Source: Romanomermis culicivorax
Taxonomy: Eukaryota > Nematoda > Enoplea > Mermithida > Mermithidae
Length of the DNA stretch: 64,000 nt
Assembly (NCBI GenBank): GCA_963922205.1
Contig: CAWUHX010000030.1
Span: 62,001-126,000 of the forward strand
Direction of reading: 5' to 3'
Shown here: one piece after another, positions 1 to 11,600 of the stretch
Layout: every line of letters begins with the position of its first letter
Numbering within the stretch: position 1 is the stretch's first letter
Translations under genes and position numbers: made by a program
The notes under the pieces: model-generated
Seen by the model: only the letters and a program-made list of their open reading frames with translations
What the model was told of the DNA's origin: nothing
Databases searched by the model: none

Positions 1-681
1 CGTGCTCATTTGGATTTTGATCCCGTAATTCTACGTCAAGCCACCGCGGCTTCGCAACAAATAGCACAGGACTTTCCTGACTATTTTCAAGCGCGATATT
101 TGCGACGAGATCCGCATTGCACAGAAGAACTCACTGCAGTTCTTCTGAGTTGGATGTGCGATTACTATAAGTACTACGGCGCTGAAAACGCAATCGTAAT
201 AACACAGCTCACGCTGTTCCTCTTCCACGCCAGGCAAGCCTACGACTACAAAACTACCGATAATTCATACTCGATGGCTCTACGCTACATCTTGCAATGT
301 CTCACCGACACGCGAGCCCCGAACTATCCGGCAACTGAAGAAAGAAAGAGTATCATTCGAGACATACATCGCGAGTATCAAATCGAAATGGACAAGCGAG
401 CCGAAGAAAAGAAAAAGAGAGACGCCCAAGCCATGGCAAAAGCGGCCGTACCGCCAAAATACCAAATGACACCGGCTCCGATCATCACTATGGCAACGAC
501 AGCGACAACTCAACCGTCGATGGTTGGAGTGCGAACTTCACTTGGAGCCGCGCAGCGAGCTTTGGCCCCGCGAGCACCGACCACGAGCCAATCGATACAG
601 ATGCCCCAGCCGGGTATCCTGAAAGCGGGCAAAACCCCGGTCAAAGTTTTGCCTAAAGGTCGCGGATTTCCACCGAAATGA
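1..681 (+). CDS. Unrecognised ORF, 5' end outside window
   Basis: The frame is open from base 1 (no stop upstream of codon 4) and ends at TGA 679-681, so at least 226 codons are present and the true start is probably outside the window. Residues up to about 120 look globular and helix-rich with aromatic and Cys residues. Then comes a charged stretch (E/K/R-rich, about residues 125-145), followed by a low-complexity Ala/Thr/Pro/Gln tail ending in a basic GRGFPPK. Base composition is richer in GC than the surrounding repeats, which supports real coding. I do not recognise the family. A purine tract followed by TGTTG about 330 bp downstream raises the possibility that this is the last ORF (or a gag-like ORF) of an LTR retroelement. 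A host gene's last exon is equally possible. Confidence 0.5.
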   Translation, partial: RAHLDFDPVILRQATAASQQIAQDFPDYFQARYLRRDPHCTEELTAVLLSWMCDYYKYYGAENAIVITQLTLFLFHARQAYDYKTTDNSYSMALRYILQCLTDTRAPNYPATEERKSIIRDIHREYQIEMDKRAEEKKKRDAQAMAKAAVPPKYQMTPAPIITMATTATTQPSMVGVRTSLGAAQRALAPRAPTTSQSIQMPQPGILKAGKTPVKVLPKGRGFPPK

Positions 682-1008
682 GTCGAAAGGGATAAGTATC
701 ACGATGCTAACGCATCTCATTTCCTTTTACTAGTTTATTCTTTTCCACTAGAATCTTTCTTTGAAATCTCTAAAAAATTTTAAATTCTCGGTGCTAAATA
801 CTAGTTTTCATTTGCTCATCACTTTGTGCTGTAACATTTTTTGTGATAACATCGTTTAAATTTTCTTTGTTTGTGTAGTATGTGCCGCAGAGTAGAGAAA
901 CGAACAAATCGTCGAAAGAAAACTTGCCCAAAACGAGCTAAACGCTCTCATTCGATCAATACGCAAAATCACCACGACACGTCGAAATCGCTTGAGGCGA
1001 TTTAGATC
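682..1008. other. Non-coding stretch 3' of the first ORF
   Basis: No convincing ORF on either strand. The only long minus-strand frame here overlaps the candidate LTR and has no recognisable protein features. This is probably the 3' untranslated or untranslated internal part of whatever carries the first ORF. Confidence 0.4.
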
Positions 1009-1390
1009 GAAAGGGGGAGGAGTGTTGTGGAGCAATTTGACGTATTTGTAAAACTCGTGTCGTTTGCGAGAAAGATCGGCAAGTTTGATTTGGAAAGATC
1101 GTGACGAGACCACCGAAGAGGCGTGGCTACAATGTGAAGAAATTATGAAAGTTTTTTCGTTAGTCTTTGCGTTGTACTGTAGCCGAAAGGTTGTGTTTTT
1201 TGGTGTTTGTCTGGAGAGTGTGTGGCGGCTTTGTACATTAGTAAATTGTGAAAAGTCTGTTCTAAGTTGAGTCAAACTATTTGGAAAATAGTTTGAGTGA
1301 GCGAGTGAAACTCCGAAGCGAATAAGAATATACGGCGCGAGTTTCGGCATCCGAAAACCTTTGGCGACCTGAGCGAAGATCCCTGGATAA
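1009..1390 (+). mobile_element. Candidate polypurine tract and LTR (tentative)
   Basis: A 14-base purine run (1009-1022, GAAAGGGGGAGGAG) is followed directly by TGTTGTGG, the arrangement of a polypurine tract and the start of a 3' LTR. About 340 bp later, at 1363-1384, comes TTGGCGACCTGAGCGAAGAT, which resembles the primer-binding region that follows the LTR in many Ty3-like elements. Both are pattern matches only. No second LTR copy is visible inside the window, and the expected CA terminus is not clear. Confidence 0.25.
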
Positions 1391-1639
1391 AATTGACACA
1401 GCGCTCTCTACGAGCCCGTCAATCTCCTGCGTTCGACTATCGTTGCGTTGATTTCATAAAACACTCCGAGTGTTTCGTCTACAGCGTTCCGCACGCTCTA
1501 CTACGTTCCGTACGTCTCTTCTAAAACGCGCGATAAATCGCCGAGCTACACAGCTAATTTCTCATCTGCGTTCCGTCGTCTATCATCTCAATTTCTCACG
1601 CACGACATACATATTTTATCATTTTTTAGACAAAAATTA

Positions 1640-1814
1640 CTACTTTTTAAACCGTTTTCGGACATTGTTCATGGAAAAAATCGAATTTTTTTTCCTTCAG
1701 GGACCCCTCCCCCCACAATTTTGGGAATTACTGACCCCCGGCCCCAAAAAAGTGCTCCAACCCTCCCCCAGACCTCGGAGCTCCGTTACATGTATGCCCC
1801 AACCCCCCCCCCCC
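1640..1814 (-). repeat. Group III-like element fragment
   Basis: Read on the minus strand this is the long form of the group III repeat also present at 30710-30910, 19058-19270 and 56097-56491. It has an ACATGTAACGGAGC block, a 'GAGGTCTGG' block, long G tracts (C tracts on the plus strand) and the AAAAATTCGATTTTTTCACG-like stretch. It abuts a CAAGTACAGGT end at about 1804-1814. Confidence 0.55.
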
Positions 1815-2529
1815 AAGTACAGGTCTTGGTCGAAAATATATGAGTAAGCAGAGTATAAATTTCCGAAAGATATTTCCCTGAAGCGTTTGAATTGATTTTT
1901 AGTTAGAAAAGAAATAATCGCATCAAAAAGCTTAGAGACTTGACGTACTGATCTTTCTCAAAAGGAAAAAATGTGAATCTTCATTAAATATCATGATAAA
2001 ATATTGAAGATTACCAATGAAAACCTGAGGTGGTAATACGTTCAAGATGATGAAAACTATTATAAATTATATGATAAATGAAGGTAGATGTGCTAAAAGC
2101 CGCGCCTGAGCTAAGTAACGCATAATAATGATTATTAAAGTTATAATCGGCGCGAAGCGCCGGAAAATTTTGAGATCACCGTTTTTTTTCCTCAAATGGG
2201 GTGTTTTGAGGAAAAAAATTTCGAAATGAGGAAAAAAATTTTGGGTAAGGTTCTCATTGAGGAAAAAATTTTGGGGAATTCAAAACCGAAAAGATGCGTT
2301 TTGGCGGACTTAAAAGGGTCAAAATCTCAAAACTTTCCGGCGCTTCGCGCCGGTCAAGGGTATAATCTTAACTATTTTCTATCAGGCGCGGCCGTTAGCA
2401 TATTTACTTCGACTTCTAATTAATGCCCAACAGTTTCCATCAAGTTTCCATCCATCCATCCATCAAGTTTCCAACAATCCATTATGTCGCCCAAAATTGA
2501 GATTTTTCATCTGTTCTCTCAATTTTTCC

Positions 2530-3547
2530 CAGTGTTTTTTTTGTGCCAACATGGTTTTTGGCACAAAAAAATTTTGAATGGCAAAAAAAATTTTGAGCGT
2601 TTGTGCCAATTGGCACAAATTTTTTGGCTGGTCAAACATTAAATTTCCTTGATTTTTAGACGATTTAGGGGCTGAAAATGCAAAAAAATTCCGGCGCCTC
2701 ACGCCGGAATCAATGAATATAATATTTCCTATTCGTACATTTGACCCGAACGCGAACGATTTCTCTTTTAACAGTGTATTAGTATCGTTGCAGCAAACTT
2801 TATAGGCTGTCAAGACTGATGAGTAAAAAGAAATTCTGAATATTCTCTCTTCATTCAGTCAGATTCGGATTTAAAACTGAAATTGTTACTTTTTGTGTTT
2901 GATTGATTCAAATAGAAAAATCGATATCGTTGATAATGGCACAATGTTTCCATCGAAAATTAATACTATTTTCGACTTTATTTTCCCTATTCTTTACATG
3001 GTTGTTAAATATACATAACAATGATATTCGTTCGTAGTCGAAAATTGAATCAATTTGAACTTCCTGAACAATTCTAGAGAGCCATACCTGTGGCCAACCC
3101 AGTACCCAAAATGATTCCCCCCCCCCCCCAGTTGGGAAAAAATTAAAAAAATTTGTCAAAAAGTGTATGTTTTTTTGGCCTTTTTTGGGAAAAATTTCGA
3201 CTTTTTCCTACCCCCCCCCCCCCCCCAACTGGTCGGAGGTCTTACAGGTATGTCTAAAGCTATTTAAATTGTCTCAGCATTCCATTTCTTTTTGGGATTT
3301 CGTGAACTATTTTGTTGCACAGTTTTTTTTTCTCACTGACATGGTTAGATGAAAAATAGGTTGGGCACGATTTTTACAAAAAAATTAATGCGTTAAACGT
3401 TAACTTTTTATCAAACTTTTGGCCTAAAACTTTTCCGCAGTTTTCATTAATGTCTCTAGCAAAAAAAATTTTTTGTGCCATGGGCAAAAATTTTTTTGGC
3501 CTCTTGTGCAGATTGGCACAAATGTCCGTGCACAAAAATAATCGCTG
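2530..3547 (-). mobile_element. Group II element (GTGCC/GGCAC), 8-bp TSD
   Basis: Left tip CAGTGTTTTTTTTGTGCC, right tip GTGCACAAAAATAATCGCTG, target duplication ATTTTTCC at 2522-2529 and 3548-3555. Several GTGCC and GGCAC words stand near both ends. It is non-autonomous and about 1.0 kb long. A group III element sits inside at 3083-3252. Confidence 0.85.
3083..3252 (+). mobile_element. Group III element (CATACCTGT ... ACAGGTATG)
   Basis: Ends are CATACCTGT and ACAGGTATG. The interior has the C-rich runs, the AACTGGTCGGAGGTCTTACA end block and the AAAAATTTCGACTTTTTCC block seen in the other group III copies. Flanking octamers TAGAGAGC and TCTAAAGC match only at 5 of 8 positions, so the target duplication is uncertain here. 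This is the innermost layer of a four-deep nest. Confidence 0.65.
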
Positions 3548-4499
3548 ATTTTTCCTCTCGATGCTTGGAAGTTTTTAAACGTTTGCAACCTGGACTTTTG
3601 CGTTTATTGAAGATGGATATTGAAGACATCATTCTAGACTGCGATTTTAGAACTTCTATTCATAAATATCTGTTGGAGAGATTCATTTTCTAGCGTTTTA
3701 GAACATAAAAACCCGTAAATTATAAAAGTAAATTATAGAAATATAAAAACCCGTGAAACAAATTACAGTTCATCAGTTTGATTTTAATTTATTTCTCAAC
3801 GTTGTGAAGGTTCATTTTCCAGCGTTTTAGAAAGTGAAAATCCAAAAAAAATTTCGGCGCTCTGCGCCCGACCAAGAGCTAAATAAAATTAGATGATTCT
3901 AATCGGAACCACCAAAATGTCAATAGAGCGGATAAATTCCTGAGAACTCTATCGTTAATATGCTTCATCTGCTCCTGTAGAACACCAATATATTCTTCAT
4001 GAACTCATTTTTAACAAACATAACCATAATTTTCTCAATTTTTTCCTCATTTTTGCAGGTTTCTGACTCCGAATACATCAAAATGCTTGGGTATGCTCTT
4101 AAAATGCATAAAAAAGCATCCATAGCCACATTATAAGCGTTTTTAAAAATGAGGAAAATTTTTGGAAAATGAGGAAAAAAATTTTGGGTCCGGTTCTCAT
4201 GTGGAAAAAATCTTCGAGGAAAAAAAAAACGGTGTTTGAGATTATGACCTTCTAAAATGCACCAAAATGCATCTTTTCTGTATAAGATCCCCAAAATTTT
4301 CTCCCCCAAATGGGGAAAGAGCCCAATTTTCTTTCCTTTTCCAAATTTTTTGCCCGAAAAAGCACGATTTGGGGGGGGGGGGAAAACAGTGCGTCAGAGC
4401 ACAGAACGGAATTCGAAGAAAAAAATTTAGTTACGATTCTACAGTAAACCCTTATGCATATTGCATCCATTGCACTAAAACTGGCCGCTGCTTATCTAG

Positions 4500-4571
4500 T
4501 TATGCTCCTTACGCCACGCTGCGCTACGCCAGGCTGAGCTGGCCCAGCCCAGCGTGGCGTAAGGAGTATAA
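4500..4571. repeat. 21-bp arm hairpin with 28-nt loop
   Basis: 4501-4521 and 4550-4570 are inverted repeats matching at 20 of 21 positions. The single difference would still pair as G-U in RNA. The arms are GC-rich (core CTCCTTACGCCACGCTG), unlike the AT-rich surroundings. It lies 0.5 kb beyond the 3' end of the TSN gene. Function unknown; a small structured RNA or a short palindromic repeat are both possible. Confidence 0.6.
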
Positions 4572-5097
4572 CCCAGGCTTTAATGCGTTCCGACCACGAA
4601 GGTTGCCTGGCGACGTCGTGCCCAGAGAGGTAAAGGCGGTTTTCATTTTGAGCAAAAGTGGATTGGTGCTTCAATCGCAAGGACAACACCTACAAGAGTG
4701 CAACATGAAAGCAGGCCTTTTGCGAAATCTGTAACCCAGTTTAATGTTCGGGTGAATATCGCGGTTGGAAGAACGCAAATATACGAAACTATTTCGGTAA
4801 ATTAATTTATAAATCAGACAAATTTAGGCGTACAAAACCACTCGAAAAAATCGAGCAATATGCATACCAGGAGCAGACGGTAACCGCTAAAAAATAGGTA
4901 TCACAAAACACAAAAAACCAACAAGGTAGGTAGTAGGCACACCGTTTGGCGCGGGCCATTGTTTCTAGTATGCGTAGAAATTGATATTTTCTCGTCTAAA
5001 ATCATACGGAACAATTCTAAATGTAACAAATTGAGAGAGGTTTCTGAATATCGGAAAATTCTTAGTTAGGACGAGAGCAGCGACGATTTGTTCTATT
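4572..5097. other. 3' flank of TSN gene
   Basis: No gene recognised. A plus-strand frame at 4572-4734 reads through without obvious homology. The minus-strand sequence directly after the TSN stop codon has no clear AATAAA within about 350 bp, so the polyadenylation site could not be placed. Confidence 0.4.
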
Positions 5098-5142
5098 CTA
5101 CAATTCGTCCCCGGTGAAATCGCCATATTGCCATAAGTTCAG
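5098..5142 (-). CDS. SND1: TSN exon 16 (last 14 residues and stop)
   Basis: A 45-nt exon after TTTTTCAG encodes [14 protein letters not shown] and stop TAG (5100-5098). LNLW-YGDF is the conserved end of SND1. It is far too short to be called by length and was found by searching for that motif downstream of exon 15. Confidence 0.9.
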   Translation of the reverse strand: MNLWQYGDFTGDEL

Positions 5143-8100
5143 CTGAAAAACGTGAGTTATATTAGGTAATAATATTTATCCAGGTCTTGATTCGAAAAAC
5201 GCATTCAAATTTAAGCGAGTAGACTGTCTTGACTTGTGGTACAGTACGAATCGATAACAGATTTCCAACTCATAAGTAGTGTCATAGCCTGTTTTTTTGA
5301 ATGCTCGCAACCGAACAAGATGAAATGAAGTATACATTGTTTGTTCAGTTACAGCATGTGCGCACACTACTGTATAACAGGAAAAAACGCGGCAATTGAA
5401 GTTTGACGAAATTAAAAGCTATTTAAGTTGAAAATGAGAAAAAAATTTGTGTTCTCATTTAATGAAAAAAATTCGGGAATTAAGACCGTGATAGAATTGG
5501 TGTGCTTTGGAAAGTTGGAATCTCGCCGTAGCGCTGGTCATTTGCTTATGTAGCTTTCTCAGCGCAGAGCGAATATTTTTTTAGCCGTGCGAAATTTTTT
5601 TTTGTTCATTTCTCGCGCCGGTGGAAGTTATTTTAAAATCAGTTATCGAGTTTAATTAAAAATTTACTCAGTTTGCTGCCGCCGGTTAGTCGATTCCTAA
5701 CATACAGTCAACAACGATATTATCTCGGCACGAAATTCTGCATGCGTACTTACTTTCAGCATTTTTGCGTTACGAGCATTTGAAAAAAACAGACTATAGT
5801 CATTATCATATAACACGTAACCCACCCGACTTTTCTTCGCGGTGTTTTGAGCCTCTTTATATTCTGCCAACAAGCCTTGGACTCGTCTTTCGCGACGATT
5901 TTCAACCAACGCATACCCTTGAGCTACCAGTTGCTTTCCGATGTCCATTTTATCAGATGGACGACTCAAAGTTACGTGATCAAATCCGTTGACCTTGTAT
6001 TCGACATTCAACAGCATTTGTTGACCGCTCGACAACAGAAGTTCACGAAAGTAAGCATCGGTCATTTCTACGTCCGAAGGCTAAACAGAAATATGATGAA
6101 CAAGCATGATTTTTTTCCGAAAATTCGGTTCTATTGAGTTACGGCTAACATGTTGTATTTTTTTATTCCGCAAAGACTGAACTTACGTCTTTAGGAAGCT
6201 GTATAAATGCCAATCTGTATTCTTTGGCTCCGGCTGGTGCACTATGATAATTCGACGGAAGACTCGCTAGTCTGCTAGTGTCCGTAGTTTCTCTCTTGAA
6301 AAATTGAAGAATAGAGGCGACGATATAGGAAAATGGATGAGAATTACGAATGCCAGAAATAATTTACTGGAAAGTTCATACTCAATAAAATTTTCTATTG
6401 CAATTTGATTTCGGAAACAGAATCAACAGAACTGATCCATCGAGAGAATTTTATGACGGTTTCGCATTTTCATTACACAACGAAAGCAAGTGCAAATTTA
6501 TGGAGGGGGCGGGTTCGGCCGCCCCCGAACTTTTGAAATACGATTTTTTTTCTGTATACCTAGGCAAATTTGAGAAATTTTTGGAAACTTTTTGAATTTT
6601 TTTGGAAAAATACTCAATTTTGAGCCAGAAAAATTTAGGACGTCCAGAAATGTGGAAAAACAACGTTTTCATTACAGTAGACATGTTTTTTGAGGCAAAA
6701 AAAACAATTTTTAAAACCGCCCCTCAACCATCCCCCCCCGGAAAAAATTTCTGGATCCGCCACTGAAACCATATGAATCCACACTATACCTTAGATTCAA
6801 AGTAAATGTTCCGCATGCTCTAAAATCAGAAAACAACGAAAAAATTTTCGGTGCTTCAAGGCAGATCTAATTTCATAACTTTTTGGATTGGTCATATCAT
6901 TTTTCATATCTTCGATGTGAAAAAAATGAATTTTGGTGCATTAATTTCAATTTTTCCAATTTTTTGTGACTATAATTTTTAACGTAAGCCTAGCTTGAAA
7001 TCGTAAGCATCGTCGAAATGATTTCCAGGAATATTTTTTCGAACTTATGAAAGTATGAGTATATTTTTTTAATTCATAAAATGATAAAGACATGTTTTGA
7101 ACAGACAATGTTAACTTTATTGGATGAGTTATTCTTAATTGATTTTCCAACAATTTTGAATGTCAGAACCTAAAAATTAAGCTGCGTTTTTAATACGCTG
7201 TACTTTTGTACTTATGGAGGACATGAACCCACGTGCAATCTGCAAGGCGGTTTGCGTAAAAATACACAGACAATCGTGGTTTTTTGAACACAAACAAATT
7301 TTCTTCGTATACAAAGATTTTTTGGTTGATTTTTGTACAGGTTAGAAAGAGGCTTGCGAAAAAACACTGGCTGGAAATAAAATTTTTAACAAATCAATCA
7401 TTTTTTTGAACACGATCAACTGATTGAATATCAATTTAATATAAATACATTCAACATTGTCTAGCAAGTTTATACTCCGATACTGATTTTCGGCACCTAA
7501 AAATTTAGGTTTAGGATCTATTTCGCTCGTGATTTTGGAACAGAAAAAAACTGTTTTCATGTGATTCAAACCCCAGAAATATTGAGTCAAATCAATAGAA
7601 ATGGAAAGACTGAAACAAAATACAAAATGATGAAAGCCTAATATCTCCTTACGTTTCCGTAATCGATGTAAAAAATATCGCAATGATCGCGCGATTTAGC
7701 ATTTTCAACGCGTGCGCGATACCACTGTCCGTCCACGAATTTGGCCGCACAAAGTTCACCTTTTCGAGGCGTATAAGAACCAACAACGGGCGGATCGGCT
7801 ATTAATTCGGCCCTAAGTTCGGACATTATACGCTCCAACTTTGGACCTACAAATTCGAGAAGTTCAAAAATGAAAATTGCAAAATGTATGTACCGTCAAG
7901 CGGGGCTACTTGAGCCACTTGAGCTAAATTTGTTTTTATCAGGTTTTGCCAAGAAATGTATATTGTTTGGTATCACCAGATAAACTTTTTATCATACTCT
8001 GCCTTATGACTATCTAATAAGTTATATTGACATACTTTGATATTGAACATATATGGTACTGGAGGTATGTTTATTCAGGTATAAATTTGTCAATTTTTAC

Positions 8101-8604
8101 ACATTGTCAAACTTCTGATATTTCCAGCTTGAATCTATTACCATTCAAATATTTGATTCATCCTTCATATACCTCGACATACGAGGACGCTGAAAAGGTA
8201 ATTACTGTTTGTGAAATGTTTTTTTCGCTGGATCAAAATTTGAGTGGCTCAAGTAGTCTCATCATTTTGGAAAAAATGGGGTTACTTGAGCCACTGTCAG
8301 AAAATGGGATAAAAACTATTTTTATACCGAATGCGTACTTACAAATGTAAATTGGGTGCTAGAAAGTACAAAGACTTCAGCGATGAGCAACTGGAATCCG
8401 CCTCACAGGCAATCCGGGCTGGCGTGTTCATTCGAAAAGCTAGTCAGGAGTTCAGAATCCCTCGCACAACATTGAACCGAAAAATTTTGTTAAACGTGTT
8501 TTCATCATCAAATGCTTTTTTAAAACATCCAAGGTGGCTCATGTAGCCCCAAGTAACGTTAAAATGTAACGTTATTAAAGTAACGTTATTAAAAATGATG
8601 CTAT

Positions 8605-8652
<48 letters not shown>

Positions 8653-11600
8653 ATAGCATCATTTTTAATAGGGTGGCTCAAGTAGCCCCAACAGCGGGGC
8701 TACTTGAGCCACCCAACTTTTTAAAAAAAACACATGGGTTGCTGAAAATTTCGAAAAATTAACTATATGACATTAAAGCCTCACCCTTTCTGCATATATA
8801 TACCAAATTTGAACTCTCTGCTCATTGTTTCAAAAAAGTTATGAAACTTTGTTTGCTCTTAAGTATGGAAAAGTGGCGCAAGTAGCTCCGCTTGACGCTC
8901 CAAGCTTTCTTAGAATCCTGTGTTCACCTTGGTCAACAAATTGCACGTAGAATCGCAATTCTTCCATAACTTCCGTAATGCAAACGTTTTTATAATCAAT
9001 CGTGCGCTGCACGGGGGGGCTGTTTTCAGCTTTCGCGCCGTAAGACGTCTGTTCTTCGTCGTCGTCGACCGCTTCGCCTGTGGTACCGCTGGTCGACGAT
9101 AACTCGGCTTTATTTTCTGGCAATGTCCAAATGTTCAGTTGAGCGGACTTGGCTTGATCTTCGGCTGCTTTTAAAGCCGTATACCATTTTGAACGTTCAG
9201 CTGTCGAATGTAATTTGGCTAGACCTTTCTCGACCAACAGTTCCGACAAATTTTTATTGTCTAAGAATGCATAACCAACAAAATTTCCCGCTTTGTCCAT
9301 AGTTTCCACTTCGAATTCAACCTTGAAAGAGAATAAATACATGGATATACGAGCATTGCTTGCGAAAGTTTTTCGGAAGCAGGTTAGGTAATGAATGAAA
9401 ATCAGAATTATAGCAAAATACAGAAGGAAAACTGGAGTTGAGGTTTAGCAGAAATGTACTTCGAAGCTTTTATATGAATGACGAAATTTCTTAAATCAAA
9501 AGAACACTTCGAAAATGTGACAAGCTCAATCAAATCCTGGTAACAAGGCATCTTTCAGCGGTGAATTTCGTTGTAGTCTTCCAATCAGTCAGAATGTATT
9601 TACGATCTTACTCAGCACAGTGCTAATAAATTATACCAGTTTCATAACACAAACAGTTGATAATAGTCAAAAATGTAGAAATTGTATTGATTGTGGAATA
9701 CGTTGATTCAAACGGTATTGGTTGTAGAATGAGTTGGTTTTACATTTTTCCGATTCTTTACAGCTTCCTGTATTTTCAGTCATATTCATACCTCTAATTA
9801 GGGGGAGGCGTGGGGGGACCCCCCACTTGGTCAACCCTGTAACCACCCCCCCTCCCCCACAACGCGGAAAAATTGGCAAAAAGTATATTTTTTGGAAAAT
9901 TTGAAAAAAAACTTTTTCGCCCCGCCCCACCAAACTCTCTTACAGATATGGTCATATTTGCATGGTGAGTTTAATAGTGCAGTCATAAGCGAGGCATAAC
10001 TTGATATAAGAAGAAGCGTAGTGTATGCTTTAATGTCGGATGCTTTAAAATTAATATTCCGAGTTTGACTGACTGATGGGCACTGCAGAGTTTCTACTGT
10101 GGAGCTGAGATATATCTCACTGATGCAACGCTGATCTGACCGCTTATCGGATTCGCTCTCAATGACTGGTGTGAAAAACAATAAATGACCAAAATCTCAA
10201 AAAAAACTCAGAACAAGTATGGAAATCTGATTCTGACTTTCATCCCATTGACTTGAGGACAAAATCCTAGAAGTTAATAGGGTGGTGATCATGAAGTGAG
10301 TTCACTATTTCTATAACAAATCAAACTCACCAAGCAAATAGTTGAATATTGATAGAATTTTATTTCAGGCTCGAATGTATTCCTGTCCTGGCAGCTTTTT
10401 GCCAATCATGCTTATCATATAAGGTACAGTAAATAGCTTATAGGCCAGCCCGGGCGATCACTGTCCACAGCATCGCGAAATGAAGGATTTATTATCTTCA
10501 AATAAGACAATGGACTCCAGCCCCTCTTGACAATGCGTGGAATAAGTACGTCAGCACGAGTTTAATCAACTGATTTCATTTTTTGCAAAAAGCCTACTTC
10601 ATGCTGAAGACACAATTCTTTAATGAAACGGAGTGCTTCGTCGCCAAACGGTTCTCCATCCGATGAAACTCCACTCGGCATACTTCGAGATGCTCTCGGA
10701 CAAGAAATGCCTTGAAAAACAGAAAAAATGCAGCTTTAGGACAACAATAGAAACCGCGGATTACATAACCCACAAAAAATCAACTAATTATGGATACATC
10801 ATGGAAGAAATGCAATTACCTGACAGCAAGAAAGTGAGGAGGCATGTTTCCTTCGGAACATAGATTCTGAATCTGCTCCCGGAAGCTACAAATTCAACAA
10901 CTCCTTCCGATCGACCGGCTCTTTGTAAAAAGGGGTAGAACTGTTTGCTTTTAGCGTAGTCCTGCGGGAATTCAATTGTTGTGAGTGTGCTAGGAACATT
11001 ACAGTAAGAAATATTACTCCTTGAAGATCTTGAACGCGAACAATAGGCACTTCTTTAGGCACTTGGACAGTTTGACTGACGGTCGTACCAGAAGACTCAA
11101 GAGACACTTTGAGCGAATGTAAACCTTTGCGGCTCTTCTCAGCCTTAGCTTCAGCAGATAGTAGTTGATCATACTGGCTGGAACGATTTTCGTTATTTTG
11201 GGCATAGCGAATGACGGTGGCCAAGCCTTTTGCGACTAAGGCTTCGGCAACGTTCCTGAAGGCAAAGTGAAACGACGATACATATATCTACACATTACTT
11301 AGAACGCGATAAAGCGTACTGTCCGCCGATCGACACTGTGCAACAGGTTTTTTCGGGAAATTTTTCGAAAGCGGGTTGTACATAATCGACGGCAATAGTA
11401 ACTTTCTTGTCGATCAATTTTTTACGTAGAAATTCTCTAGCTTCGAACATATACGGGATATCGTAAAGCGGGCGGAATTGACGACCGGAAACTTGATTCT
11501 CTTTACCAGATCCGGAAGCCGAATCTTCTGGCCTAAAATGATAATATAACGCAGGAATCAATATTTGTCTATCCTGGTTCCTCAAAATATTTTATGGATG

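Larger units (their letters stand above)
2177..4234 (+). mobile_element. Group I element, CCTC/GAGG subtype, with 8-bp TSD
   Basis: Left tip CACCGTTTTTTTTCCTC and right tip GAGGAAAAAAAAAACGGTG are inverted repeats. The 8-bp target duplication TTTGAGAT is perfect (2169-2176 and 4235-4242). This is the usual duplication size of hAT transposons. Near both ends GAGG recurs several times. It contains no coding region. It is itself split by the group II element at 2530-3547 (TSD ATTTTTCC). Confidence 0.85.
1815..4391 (+). mobile_element. Group I element, interrupted by a nested element
   Basis: The flanking parts (1815-2176 and 4235-4391) join into a group I core nearly identical to 57890-58369. 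It has the AAGCCGCGCCTGAGC block at 2098-2112, the GGCGCGAAGCGCC palindrome at about 2152, then the conserved block that continues into AATGCACCAAAATGC. The right terminus is a long G run + AAAACAGTG, ending at 4391. The left terminus is missing, replaced by a group III fragment. It is split at TTTGAGAT by the element at 2177-4234. Confidence 0.75.
7894..8897 (+). mobile_element. Pogo-like element remnant in TSN intron 12
   Basis: The ends CGTCAAGCGGGGCTACTTG (7894-7912) and CAAGTAGCTCCGCTTGACG (8879-8897) are inverted repeats, 18 of 19 matching. Further inverted pieces of the same kind (GGCTCAAGTAGCCCCA, GGGGCTACTTGAGCC) lie at 8530-8720, which suggests more than one insertion or a rearrangement. 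It contains the start of a transposase (8331-8546). Its right end is only 30 bp from the exon 12 donor. No clear TA duplication is visible. Confidence 0.65.

Noticed and set aside
2452..2465. (CATC)n microsatellite
   Set aside because: Only about three and a half units; too short to be a notable repeat.
4267..4734. 155-codon plus-strand ORF
   Set aside because: Its first half is the end of a group I element and its middle is the 4500-4571 hairpin; no family recognised and no splice support.
9667..10181. Minus ORFs between TSN exons 11 and 12
   Set aside because: They cross a group III element and its flanks; TSN exons join in phase without them.
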